A stretch of 7,252 nucleotides of DNA from CADEEN01 sp031389585 (GCA_031389585.1 JANMSS010000016.1:1-7252); one strand, 5' to 3'. Counted from the first letter of the stretch, positions 1-6,372 are shown. Notes: generated by a model from the sequence alone, not told the origin. A program made the numbers and translations.

Positions 1-125
1 TTGACCGAGCGCAGTTCGGCACTCACCAAAGCACCCGTGCCGGCCGCGGTTGCAGCACCACTCTCGCCCTGCCGAGCCGCGCCAACACTGGCGCTGGCGT
101 ATCCGGTCATGCTGTAAACTGACAT
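1..125 (-). CDS. yicC: YicC family endoribonuclease, 5' end only
   Basis: On the minus strand the reading frame starts with ATG at 125-123 and runs off the left edge after 41 codons. The protein begins MSVYSMTGYASA, the hallmark N-terminus of YicC proteins, and reaches SAELRSVN, which matches the conserved E(I/L)RSVN motif near the start of the family. Between these motifs lies an Ala/Gly-rich stretch of about 20 residues that looks longer and less conserved than in the E. coli protein. YicC proteins are conserved bacterial endoribonucleases. The gene is divergent from the kinase gene with only 32 bp between the start codons. A GAAGA stretch about 5 bases before the ATG could serve as a weak ribosome binding site. 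The identification is strong although less than a sixth of the usual length (about 290-300 residues) is visible. Confidence 0.85.
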   Translation of the reverse strand, partial: MSVYSMTGYASASVGAARQGESGAATAAGTGALVSAELRSV

Positions 126-157
126 TGAATCTTCGAGCCCCAAAGCCAACACCGATT
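126..157. promoter_or_regulatory. Divergent yicC / kinase intergenic region
   Basis: Only 32 bp separate the yicC start (minus) from the kinase start (plus), so any promoter for either gene must overlap the other gene's 5' end. A TGTAAACT stretch at 113-120 could be a -10 element for the kinase, but it also encodes V-Y-S of YicC and no good -35 is visible upstream, so this is weak. There is no clear Shine-Dalgarno before the kinase ATG at 158. Confidence 0.3.
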
Positions 158-1126
158 ATGTCAAAGCCCAAACCCGCCCCGCTGCCCGCGGGTACTGTGG
201 TTGGCGGCTATCAGATCATCAAGAAGCTGGCGGCTGGCGGTTTTGGCGTGGTTTATCTCGCTGAAGACGAGCAGCGCCACCTGATCGCGCTGAAGGAATA
301 CCTGCCGGCCTCGCTGGCCGAGCGCTCGCCCGGCGAACTGACCCCGCGCGTCAAGCCCGACAAGCTACCGCTGTACCGGCTGGGCCTGAAGAGCTTCTTC
401 GAGGAAGGCCGTTCGCTGGCCCAGATTTCGCACCCGAGCGTGGTCTCGGTGCTGAACTTCTTCCGCGAGAATGAAACCGTCTACATGGTGATGAACTACC
501 TGCAGGGTGACACCCTGCAGGACTTCATCGTTACGGCGCGCGATCTGAAGCGCGACAAGGTCTTTCGCGAGTCGACGATTCGCAGCCTGTTCGACGAGAT
601 CCTGCGAGGCCTGCGCATCGTGCACCAGCACAAGATGCTGCACCTGGACATCAAGCCGGCCAACATCTTCGTCACCAACGAGAACAAGGCCGTGCTGCTG
701 GACTTCGGCGCCGCGCGCGAGGTGCTGAGCAAGGAAGGCAACTTCATCCGGCCGATGTACACGCCTGGTTTTGCGGCGCCCGAGATGTACCGCCGCGACG
801 GCAGTCTGGGCCCGTGGACCGACATTTACGCCATCGGCGGTTGCATCTACGCCTGCATGCAGGGCTATCCCCCCAACGACTCGCCGCAGCGCATCGAGAA
901 GGACCGCCTCGCGCTGTCGCTGTCCAGGCTGCGCAACGTCTACTCCGACAACCTGATCGAAGTCACCGAGTGGTGCATGTCACTCGACCCGTTGTCGCGG
1001 CCGCAGAGCGTGTTCGCCTTGCAGAAAGAGCTGGCCCGGGAAACCGAGCGCCGTTACACCAAGCTGAGTTTCAGTGAGCGGCTCAAGTTGCAGCTCGAGA
1101 ACCTGAAAACCGGCGCGAAAGCCTAG
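158..1126 (+). CDS. Hanks-type serine/threonine protein kinase
   Basis: A soluble 322-residue eukaryotic-like Ser/Thr kinase that should phosphorylate proteins in the cytoplasm; no membrane segment or extracellular sensor domain follows the kinase fold. The glycine-rich loop is AAGGFGVVY (residues 25-33), the ATP-binding lysine is K46 in ALKEYLP, and the alpha-C glutamate is probably E82 or E83. The catalytic loop is HLDIKPAN (162-169) with D164, K166 and N169, followed by DFG (182-184) and APE (208-210), so the enzyme should be active. The arginine of the usual HRD motif is Leu163, a non-RD arrangement. The start at 158 is preferred over an in-frame ATG at 50 because 50-125 is the antisense of yicC and the kinase fold begins only around residue 18. 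It lies next to a PP2C phosphatase, which is the likely counter-enzyme. Substrates cannot be told from the sequence. Confidence 0.92.
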   Translation: MSKPKPAPLPAGTVVGGYQIIKKLAAGGFGVVYLAEDEQRHLIALKEYLPASLAERSPGELTPRVKPDKLPLYRLGLKSFFEEGRSLAQISHPSVVSVLNFFRENETVYMVMNYLQGDTLQDFIVTARDLKRDKVFRESTIRSLFDEILRGLRIVHQHKMLHLDIKPANIFVTNENKAVLLDFGAAREVLSKEGNFIRPMYTPGFAAPEMYRRDGSLGPWTDIYAIGGCIYACMQGYPPNDSPQRIEKDRLALSLSRLRNVYSDNLIEVTEWCMSLDPLSRPQSVFALQKELARETERRYTKLSFSERLKLQLENLKTGAKA

Positions 1127-1133
1127 GGAATGA

Positions 1134-1206
1134 GGCGGCCCCCAGGCTCACTGCGTTCGCTGCCCCCCCAGGGGGCGGTCAGGCCCTTGGGGCGGCCCGG
1201 CGGGCT
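1134..1206. repeat. G/C-rich palindromic intergenic element (REP-like)
   Basis: The gap between kinase and phosphatase is almost filled by a G/C-rich block with nested inverted repeats. A perfect stem GCCCCC (1162-1167) / GGGGGC (1171-1176) has a 3-base loop. An outer imperfect pairing joins GGCGGCCCCCAGG near 1136-1148 with CCCTTGGGGCGGCC near 1184-1198. The phrase CTCACTGCGTTCGCTG between them resembles a palindromic repeat I recall as frequent between genes in Burkholderiales genomes; that is memory, and no second copy lies in this window. It ends about 5 bases before the phosphatase ATG, so it may supply its leader. It has no T-tract and is not a typical intrinsic terminator. Confidence 0.55.
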
Positions 1207-1211
1207 CTGAC

Positions 1212-2126
1212 ATGCGCTTCTCCGTCTATCAACTCAGCCGCAAGGGCGGCCGCGAGAAGAACGAAGACCGCATGGGCTATTGCTACACGCGGGACTCGGG
1301 ACTGTTTGCGCTGGCCGATGGCATGGGCGGGCACCCCGAGGGCGAAGTCGCCTCGCAGCTGGCACTGCAAACGCTGGCCGCGCTGTATCAGCGCGACGCC
1401 AAGCCGACGCTGGCCGACCCGCTGCGCTTCTTGCATGACGCGATCATCGCCGCACACCACCAGTTGCTGCGCTACGCCACCGAAAAGGCGCTCATCGACA
1501 CGCCGCGCACGACCCTCGTGGCCTGCGTGATGCAGGGCAACGCGGCCTTCTGGGCGCATTGCGGCGACTCGCGTCTGTACATGGTGCGGGGCGACAAACT
1601 CATCGCCCGCACGCGCGACCATTCCTACACCGAATTGCAGGAAACACTGTCTCACGTGGTGCCGATGGGCGAGAAGTTCAACCGCAACGTACTCTTCACC
1701 TGCCTGGGCAGTCCGGGCAAGCCGGTTGTCGACACGGCAGGCCCGCTGCTGCTTCACGCGGGTGATCGCCTGCTGCTGTGTTCCGATGGGCTGTGGGGTT
1801 CCGTCACCGACAGCGTCATCGTCGAACAACTGGCGCGACGCTCGATCCCGGATGCCGTGCCCGAGCTGGTGGAGCAGGCGCTGCGCAACGGTGGACCCAA
1901 GTGCGACAACGTGACCGTGATCTCGGTCGAATGGGAGTCGGCTGAAGACAATGAGGGTGCCGGTGGCATTTCCACCGAGACCCTGGGTGACGAGGTCTTT
2001 GCTTCCACGATCCAGGCCAATCTGGTCGGAGAGCTGGCCAGCGACGAACTCGATGAGGCGGAGATCGAGCGCTCGATCAAAGAGATCAACGACGCGATCC
2101 GCCGTTCCAACGAAAAGAAATCCTGA
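1212..2126 (+). CDS. PP2C-type serine/threonine protein phosphatase
   Basis: A 304-residue metal-dependent (PPM/PP2C) phosphatase, expected to remove phosphate from Ser/Thr residues, probably on the substrates of the kinase just upstream or on the kinase itself. All the metal-site motifs are present in order: NED (17-19), ADGMGGH (35-41), the CGDSRLY block (117-123), RDHS (135-138), CSDGLWG (190-196) and the final CDNVTV (231-236). The catalytic domain ends near residue 241. It is followed by a roughly 60-residue acidic tail (about 245-304) rich in Glu, Asp and Ser that ends in a likely helix with EIERSIKEIND; its role is unknown. There is no membrane segment. The ATG at 1212 follows the palindromic element directly, with only a weak GGCGGG as possible ribosome site. 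Its stop codon overlaps the rph start by one base (TGATG), indicating translational coupling. Confidence 0.93.
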   Translation: MRFSVYQLSRKGGREKNEDRMGYCYTRDSGLFALADGMGGHPEGEVASQLALQTLAALYQRDAKPTLADPLRFLHDAIIAAHHQLLRYATEKALIDTPRTTLVACVMQGNAAFWAHCGDSRLYMVRGDKLIARTRDHSYTELQETLSHVVPMGEKFNRNVLFTCLGSPGKPVVDTAGPLLLHAGDRLLLCSDGLWGSVTDSVIVEQLARRSIPDAVPELVEQALRNGGPKCDNVTVISVEWESAEDNEGAGGISTETLGDEVFASTIQANLVGELASDELDEAEIERSIKEINDAIRRSNEKKS

Positions 2127-2854
2127 TGACCGATTTTGTTCGAAGCGGCGGCCGCGCTGCCAATCAGCTTCGCCCATTGCGCATCGAGCGCAGCTATACC
2201 CAACATGCTGAAGGCTCGGTGCTGATTGCCTTCGGTGCCACCCAGGTGTTGTGCACGGCCTCGGTCGAGGAGAAGGTGCCGCCGCACAAGCGCGGAAGCG
2301 GCCAGGGCTGGGTCACTGCCGAGTACGGCATGCTGCCGCGCGCAACCCATACCCGCGGCGATCGCGAGGCCGCACGCGGCAAGCAAAGCGGCCGCACGCA
2401 GGAGATCCAGCGCCTGATTGGCCGCTCGCTGCGGGCGGTTTTCGATCTGTCGGCACTGGGCGAGCGATCGATCACGCTCGACTGCGATGTGCTGCAGGCC
2501 GACGGTGGCACGCGCACTGCGGCCATCACCGGTGCCTTCGTGGCTGCGCACGATGCCGTGCAGTGGCTGCTGGCGCAGGGCCGCATCGGCGTCAACCCAA
2601 TCCGCGACCACGTGGCAGCGATCTCGGTCGGCTTGCTGGATGGCTTGCCGCTGCTTGATCTCGAGTACAGCGAAGACTCGACCTGCGATACCGACATGAA
2701 CGTGGTCATGACCGGCGGCGGCACCTATATTGAAGTCCAGGGCACGGCCGAGGGCGCCGCATTCACACGCGCACAGATGGATACCCTGCTGATGCTCGCC
2801 GAGCGCGGCATCGCCGACCTGGTCACGGCGCAAAGGCTGGCATTGGCGTCATGA
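2126..2854 (+). CDS. rph: Ribonuclease PH
   Basis: RNase PH is a phosphorolytic 3'-5' exoribonuclease that trims the 3' ends of tRNA precursors and works as a hexamer in the cytoplasm. The 242-residue length is normal for the family. Seen in the sequence: the N-terminal SGGRAANQLRP, the phosphate-binding block GDREAARGKQSGRTQEIQR (residues 78-96, with R90 in SGRT as the likely phosphate-contacting arginine), LDCDVLQADGGTRTAAITGA (118-137), and the metal-binding pair D184 and D190 in YSEDSTCDTDMNVVMT. No lesions are seen, so the enzyme should be active. The start overlaps the phosphatase stop by one base, and the stop overlaps the rdgB start by four bases (ATGA). Its position behind a kinase/phosphatase pair and near the ribonuclease yicC is typical of this group as I recall it, and allows but does not prove a link between phosphorylation and RNA processing. 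Confidence 0.97.
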   Translation: MTDFVRSGGRAANQLRPLRIERSYTQHAEGSVLIAFGATQVLCTASVEEKVPPHKRGSGQGWVTAEYGMLPRATHTRGDREAARGKQSGRTQEIQRLIGRSLRAVFDLSALGERSITLDCDVLQADGGTRTAAITGAFVAAHDAVQWLLAQGRIGVNPIRDHVAAISVGLLDGLPLLDLEYSEDSTCDTDMNVVMTGGGTYIEVQGTAEGAAFTRAQMDTLLMLAERGIADLVTAQRLALAS

Positions 2855-3480
2855 AGCTCGTGCTGGCGTCCAACAACGCCAACAAGCTCGCCGAGTTGCA
2901 AGCCTTGTTCTCGGGCTCAGGCATGGAACTCGTGACCCAGGGCTCGCTCGGCATTGCCGAAACCGAGGAGCCGCACGACACCTTCATCGAGAACGCACTG
3001 GCCAAGGCACGCCATGCCGCGCGGGCCAGCGGCCTGCCTGCGATGGCCGACGACTCGGGGTTGTGCGTCACGGCCCTGGGCGGTGCGCCGGGCGTGCACT
3101 CCGCAGACTACGCCGGCGCGGTTGTCGCCACTGGCGACCGTGAGGCCCGGCGGCGCGCAAAGGACGCTGCCAACAACAACCGGTTGCTGCGCGATATGAC
3201 CGGAATAGCTGACCGCCGTGCACGCTTCGTCAGCATCCTGGTGGCGCTGCGGCATGCGGAGGACCCCGAGCCATTGATTGCGCACGGCCGCTGGGAGGCC
3301 ACGCTGCTTGACGCACCGCGCGGCACCGGCGGCTTTGGCTACGACCCGCTGGTGTGGATCGAATCGCTGGGCGCCAGCGTCGGCGAACTCAGCCGCGCTC
3401 AGAAGAACGCCGCCAGCCATCGCGCCCTGGCCGCGGCGCAGTTGAGCACGCTGCTGCGCACGGCCTGGCCGCTCGCCTGA
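2851..3480 (+). CDS. rdgB: RdgB/HAM1 family XTP/dITP pyrophosphatase
   Basis: This enzyme hydrolyses non-canonical purine nucleoside triphosphates (dITP, ITP, XTP) to the monophosphate and pyrophosphate, keeping damaged bases out of DNA and RNA. The 209 residues match the usual length of about 200. Diagnostic motifs: SNNANKLAEL (7-16) for substrate binding, FIENALAKARHAA (45-57), the metal/catalytic ADDSGLCV (66-73), GAPGVHSADYAG (78-89), GTGGFGYDP (158-166), and the C-terminal KNAASHR (185-191) that contacts the base. The ATG at 2851 overlaps the end of rph as ATGA, and only one base separates its stop from the hemW GTG. It is a housekeeping gene with no sign of damage. Confidence 0.97.
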   Translation: MKLVLASNNANKLAELQALFSGSGMELVTQGSLGIAETEEPHDTFIENALAKARHAARASGLPAMADDSGLCVTALGGAPGVHSADYAGAVVATGDREARRRAKDAANNNRLLRDMTGIADRRARFVSILVALRHAEDPEPLIAHGRWEATLLDAPRGTGGFGYDPLVWIESLGASVGELSRAQKNAASHRALAAAQLSTLLRTAWPLA

Positions 3481-3481
3481 C

Positions 3482-4687
3482 GTGAGCGAAAGCCCGATCC
3501 GCATCCACCGCAGGACGGTCGCGGGCGACGCGAGCCTGAGCCTGAGCACCTTGCCACCCTTGGCGCTATACGTTCACCTGCCCTGGTGCCTGAAGAAATG
3601 CCCCTACTGCGACTTCAATTCGCATGAGCTGAGCGCCAAGCCCGGCACGCTGCCCGAGGCACGTTACCTTGACGCGCTGATGGCCGATCTGGACGCTGCG
3701 CTGCCGCAGGTCTGGGGCCGGCATGTGGTCAGTGTGTTCATTGGCGGGGGCACACCGAGCCTGTTTTCTCCCGACAGCATCGATCGCCTGCTGGCGGACA
3801 TCCGCGCCCGTCTGCCGCTCGAACCCGGTTGCGAGATCACGCTCGAGGCCAACCCCGGCACCTTTGAGCGTGAGCGTTTTCGCGCCTACCGCGCGGCGGG
3901 CGTGACGCGCCTTTCGGTGGGCGTGCAGAGCTTTGACGACGAGCTGCTGTCGCGCATCGGCCGCGTGCACGATGGGGCCCAGGCCCGCGCTGCGCTGGCC
4001 GAGGCGCGCGCGGCCTTCGACACCTTCAACCTGGATCTGATGTACGCATTGCCCGGTCAGAGCCTGGCGCAGTTGAGCGCTGACCTCGATGTGGCGCTGA
4101 GCTTTGCGCCGCCGCACCTCTCGATCTACCACCTGACGGTAGAGCCGAACACCGCGTTCGCCAACGCCCCCCCGGTACTGCCCGACGACGACGCGGCCAG
4201 CGACATGCTCGACTTGATTGCGGCGCGTACACAGGCGTTCGGCCTGGCTCGCTACGAGGTCTCGGCCTTTGCGCAACCGGGCCACCGCTGCGCACACAAC
4301 CTCAACTACTGGCGATTCGGCGACTACCTCGGCATCGGCGCGGGCGCCCACGGCAAACTGAGCTTTGCCGACCGGATCGTGCGCCAGGTGCGCTGGCGCG
4401 AGCCGGCGATGTACATGGAACGTGCGCTGGCCGGCCAGGCGGTGTCCAACGAGACGCCGGTCACGCCGTCGCAGTTGCCCTTCGAGTACATGCTCAATGC
4501 GCTGCGCCTGGCCGAAGGCTTCGAGCCCACACGCTTTGCCGAGCGCACGGGGCAGTCGATCGCCGTCGTCGACGCCGCGTTGCAGCAGGCACTCGAGCGG
4601 GGCCTGATCGAGCGCGAGGGCGCACGGTGGCGCCCGACGGCGCGCGGCTTTGACTTTCTGAGCGACCTGCAGGCCCTGTTTCTTTGA
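3482..4687 (+). CDS. hemW: Radical SAM family heme chaperone HemW
   Basis: A 401-residue radical-SAM protein. HemW proteins were long annotated as oxygen-independent coproporphyrinogen III oxidases but are regarded as heme chaperones that hand heme to membrane cytochromes. The [4Fe-4S] cluster cysteines are C36, C40 and C43 in WCLKKCPYCDF. Further family motifs are FIGGGTPSLF (86-95), EANPGTF (122-128), RLSVGVQSFDDELL (143-156), NLDLMYALPGQ (183-193) and HNLNYWRFGDYLGIGAGAHG (272-291), followed by a C-terminal HemN-like domain. The N-terminus is about 25 residues longer than the conserved YVHLPWC segment needs. The predicted start is GTG one base after the rdgB stop, consistent with translational coupling; a later start cannot be excluded. 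It is the last gene of the plus-strand operon and faces the minus-strand cheB. Confidence 0.95.
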   Translation: MSESPIRIHRRTVAGDASLSLSTLPPLALYVHLPWCLKKCPYCDFNSHELSAKPGTLPEARYLDALMADLDAALPQVWGRHVVSVFIGGGTPSLFSPDSIDRLLADIRARLPLEPGCEITLEANPGTFERERFRAYRAAGVTRLSVGVQSFDDELLSRIGRVHDGAQARAALAEARAAFDTFNLDLMYALPGQSLAQLSADLDVALSFAPPHLSIYHLTVEPNTAFANAPPVLPDDDAASDMLDLIAARTQAFGLARYEVSAFAQPGHRCAHNLNYWRFGDYLGIGAGAHGKLSFADRIVRQVRWREPAMYMERALAGQAVSNETPVTPSQLPFEYMLNALRLAEGFEPTRFAERTGQSIAVVDAALQQALERGLIEREGARWRPTARGFDFLSDLQALFL

Positions 4688-4720
4688 GCGCTGCCTCAGC
4701 GCGGCCGCCTCAGAGGCGGT
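4688..4720. terminator. Two tandem hairpins between convergent hemW and cheB
   Basis: Immediately after the hemW stop there are two perfect short stem-loops: GCGCTG (4688-4693) / CAGCGC (4697-4702) with loop CCT, and CCGCCT (4705-4710) / AGGCGG (4714-4719) with loop CAG. The second overlaps the cheB stop codon. Neither has a strong T-tract on either strand, so efficient intrinsic termination is uncertain, but the place between two converging genes fits a two-way terminator. Confidence 0.5.
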
Positions 4721-5414
4721 TGGTTGAGGCGCCGGCAGTCGCGCGCAAGCGCTCGAGCAGGTGCGGCGTGATCTTCGGCAAGCCCAGCACTTCGTGCGCA
4801 GCACCCTGCGCGATCGCCTCGCGTGGCATGCCGAAGACGATGCAGCTGGCCTCGTCCTGGCACAGGTTGTAGGCGCCGGCATCGCGCATCGCGCGCATCG
4901 CCTTGGCACCGTCGGCGCCCGAGCGCTCGACTGAGAGGTGAAAGCCGCCCGGGGCCAGGTAGGCGTGGCCGGGCAGCAGGCGCTCGCCGACGACCGCTTC
5001 GGCAACCCGGATGCGCACCTGCGCGGCGCATCGAATCTTGTCGGTGATGTCCTCGGCCAATAGGCGCATGCCGTCAGCCACGCCGATCTTGGGTTTGGCC
5101 ACGAAGTCAACGGCACCGAGTTCGAGCGCGCGCAAGGTCACCGCGGCGCCGCGGTCGGTCAGCGTCGACACCATCACGACCGGGGTCGGTCGCAGCCGCA
5201 TCAGCTTGGCCAGGAAGTCGATCCCGTCCATGCGCGGCATCTCGATATCCGGCGTGATGACATCGGGATCGGTGTTGGGGATCGTTTCGCGCGCTGCAAA
5301 GGGGTCGGCGGCAACGCCCACACACTGCATGTCGGGCTGGCGATCGATGATTTCCTTCAGCAGGCTGCGGATCAGCGCTGAATCGTCTACGACTACCACA
5401 CGGGTCTTGACCAT
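4710..5414 (-). CDS. cheB: Internally deleted chemotaxis response regulator CheB
   Basis: CheB normally has a receiver domain and a methylesterase/deamidase domain that removes methyl groups from chemoreceptors. The receiver (about residues 4-120) is complete: acidic pair D10-D11, phospho-acceptor D56 in PDIEMPRMDG, T84, and K108 in AKPK. A proline (P55) sits before D56 where a Leu or similar is usual. The effector half is not intact. After AAQVRIR (to residue 136) the sequence jumps to AVVGERLLPGHAYLAPGG, omitting the segment with the GASTGG nucleophile serine and the QH(M/I)P histidine. At ERSGADGAKAM (164-173) a second segment with the NRHRPSV block is missing. Both losses keep the frame, giving 234 residues against roughly 350. 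The usual C-terminus (QDEASCIVFGMPREAI) is present. The start at 5414 gives MVKTRVVVVDDSALIR; the frame is open further up to a GTG at 5459, but those codons are the tail of CheD. Methylesterase activity should be lost; the receiver could still fold. Confidence 0.8.
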   Translation of the reverse strand: MVKTRVVVVDDSALIRSLLKEIIDRQPDMQCVGVAADPFAARETIPNTDPDVITPDIEMPRMDGIDFLAKLMRLRPTPVVMVSTLTDRGAAVTLRALELGAVDFVAKPKIGVADGMRLLAEDITDKIRCAAQVRIRVAEAVVGERLLPGHAYLAPGGFHLSVERSGADGAKAMRAMRDAGAYNLCQDEASCIVFGMPREAIAQGAAHEVLGLPKITPHLLERLRATAGASTNRL

Positions 5415-5697
5415 GGCCTTGCCGCTGGCGGGGAAGAAGCAGACCTTGCGCGGGAACACGCCGAGTCAGTCCTTGCCAATGACGGCAATGCGCTCGTTAT
5501 TCAAGTAGTCGAGGACGAACCTCGTGTTGCGCTCTCCGACCTTGAGCCACTTCATGCTGTCCGTCACTGCACCACCGCCGAAGACCTTGGCTTCCAGGGC
5601 CGTGCGCCTGGCGCGGCGCTCGCGGTCCCACAGGCCGCGGCGCGGCCTTCATCTGCGCGAGGCGTGCATCGGTGGCCTCGGTCAAGGTCGACCTCAT
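5406..5697 (-). pseudogene. cheD: CheD chemoreceptor glutamine deamidase, multiply disrupted
   Basis: CheD deamidates glutamines on chemoreceptors. The remnant starts with ATG at 5697, overlapping the cheR stop as ATGA, and reads MRSTLTEATDARLAQMKAA, then loses frame near 5628-5646. In another frame it continues LWDRERR, jumps to ARRTALEAKVFGGGAV (junction near 5604-5618), and follows the family well through VGERNTRFVLDYLNNERIA to GKD. An in-frame TGA at 5466-5468 follows, then LGVFPRKVCFFPASGKAMVK, the usual CheD C-terminal motif, which runs straight into CheB in the same frame with no CheD tail. The parts carrying the catalytic Cys (LGSC motif) and His (NHFML motif) are absent. About 95 codons remain of roughly 200-215. 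The identity is clear from the conserved blocks; function is very unlikely. Sequence or assembly error is the main alternative. Confidence 0.8.
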
Positions 5698-6221
5698 GTG
5701 CGCTGGTAGATCGTCTTGCCGCGCAGTCGGAAGAGGTCGCGCGAATCGGCGAAGTTCTCCGAGTGGCCGACGTAGAGCAGGCCGCCGGCGCGCATCGCGC
5801 CGTGCATGCGATCGAGGACCGGGCGCTGTGTCGCCGCATCGAAATAGATCATCACGTTGCGGCAGAACACGAGATCAAAGGGTTCACCGAGCGACCATTG
5901 CGGGCTCATCAGATTGAACGCCTCAAACGCGATCATGCCTGCAAGCTCGGCCTTGACCCGAATGGCGCCGGCGTTGGCGTCGGTCCCGCGCAGGAAGTGG
6001 CGCTTCAAGCGCGGTGCGGTAAGGCCTCGAGCGCCGGCGTCGCAGGTGCCGCGCTGGGCAGTCGCCAGCACCAGGGTGTCGATGTCGGTAGCCAGCACAG
6101 TGACCGGTGCGTCGGCACCCAGCGTTTCGGCAACGGTGATTGCAATCGAGTATGGCTCCTCGCCCGTCGAGGCCGCGTTGCACCAGATGCGCAACGGCGG
6201 GGCCGCCAGGGCAAGGCTCAT
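5694..6221 (-). pseudogene. cheR: CheR chemoreceptor methyltransferase, N-terminal domain missing
   Basis: CheR methylates glutamates of chemoreceptors using S-adenosylmethionine. The C-terminal catalytic domain is well preserved: PLRIWCNAASTGEEPYSIA (SAM-binding motif), VLATDIDTLVLATAQRG, RLKRHFLRG, FDLVFCRNVMIYFD, GGLLYVGHSENF, and the end LFRLRGKTIYQRT. The helical N-terminal domain, about 90-100 residues that normally end in a TTNLTSFFRE-type motif, is not found in any minus-strand frame upstream. The frame stays open to 6722, but beyond about 6215 it shows no CheR similarity and from about 6460 it is antisense to the cyclase. The ATG at 6221 is only the first possible start for the remnant (175 residues against about 280-290) and has no properly spaced ribosome site. 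The stop overlaps the cheD ATG (ATGA), showing the original operon order cheR-cheD-cheB. Confidence 0.8.
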
Positions 6222-6372
6222 CTTCGTAGTGGGGGCACAGCGGCGACAGACTCGGTTGCGACGGGCGCATGGGCGTTGCCGCCGCAGGCTGTCCGTCGCG
6301 TTGCAAGCCTGGCTGCGCAGGCGTGTCGCAAGGCGCGGAAGTGGCACACCTTCGCGGTGCAATTCCTCGGCA
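6222..6372. other. Unassigned stretch between cheR remnant and cyclase
   Basis: No recognisable gene. The minus frame of cheR stays open and reads a helix-like segment (about 6300-6400: AALRDIAEELHREGVPLPRL) that I cannot place in CheR or another family. In an intact locus this space would be expected to hold the cheR 5' part and a promoter, so it probably spans a deletion junction. Confidence 0.4.

Noticed and set aside
113..118. TGTAAA as a kinase -10 promoter box
   Set aside because: It encodes conserved codons of YicC and has no suitable -35, so it may be chance; kept only as a remark.
50..157. N-terminal extension of the kinase to the ATG at 50
   Set aside because: This stretch encodes the conserved YicC N-terminus on the other strand, and the translated extension is Arg/His/Pro-rich without similarity to kinases.
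1127..1211. Repeated G and C runs as a possible CRISPR or tandem repeat
   Set aside because: There is no regular repeat-spacer pattern; the structure is a single palindromic element.
1754..2833. A 359-codon minus-strand frame opposite the phosphatase and rph
   Set aside because: Both plus-strand genes carry complete family motifs; the minus translation has low-complexity shadow character.
3566..5116. A 516-codon open frame on the minus strand across hemW and into cheB
   Set aside because: It is antisense to the intact hemW and out of frame with the CheB sequence at its start. Arg/Ala/Gln-rich composition is typical of shadow frames in GC-rich DNA.
5857..6372. Plus-strand frame upstream of and in frame with the cyclase, open for over 500 bases
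   Set aside because: It is antisense to the conserved CheR domain and shows no domain of its own; the openness is a by-product of GC-rich codon use.
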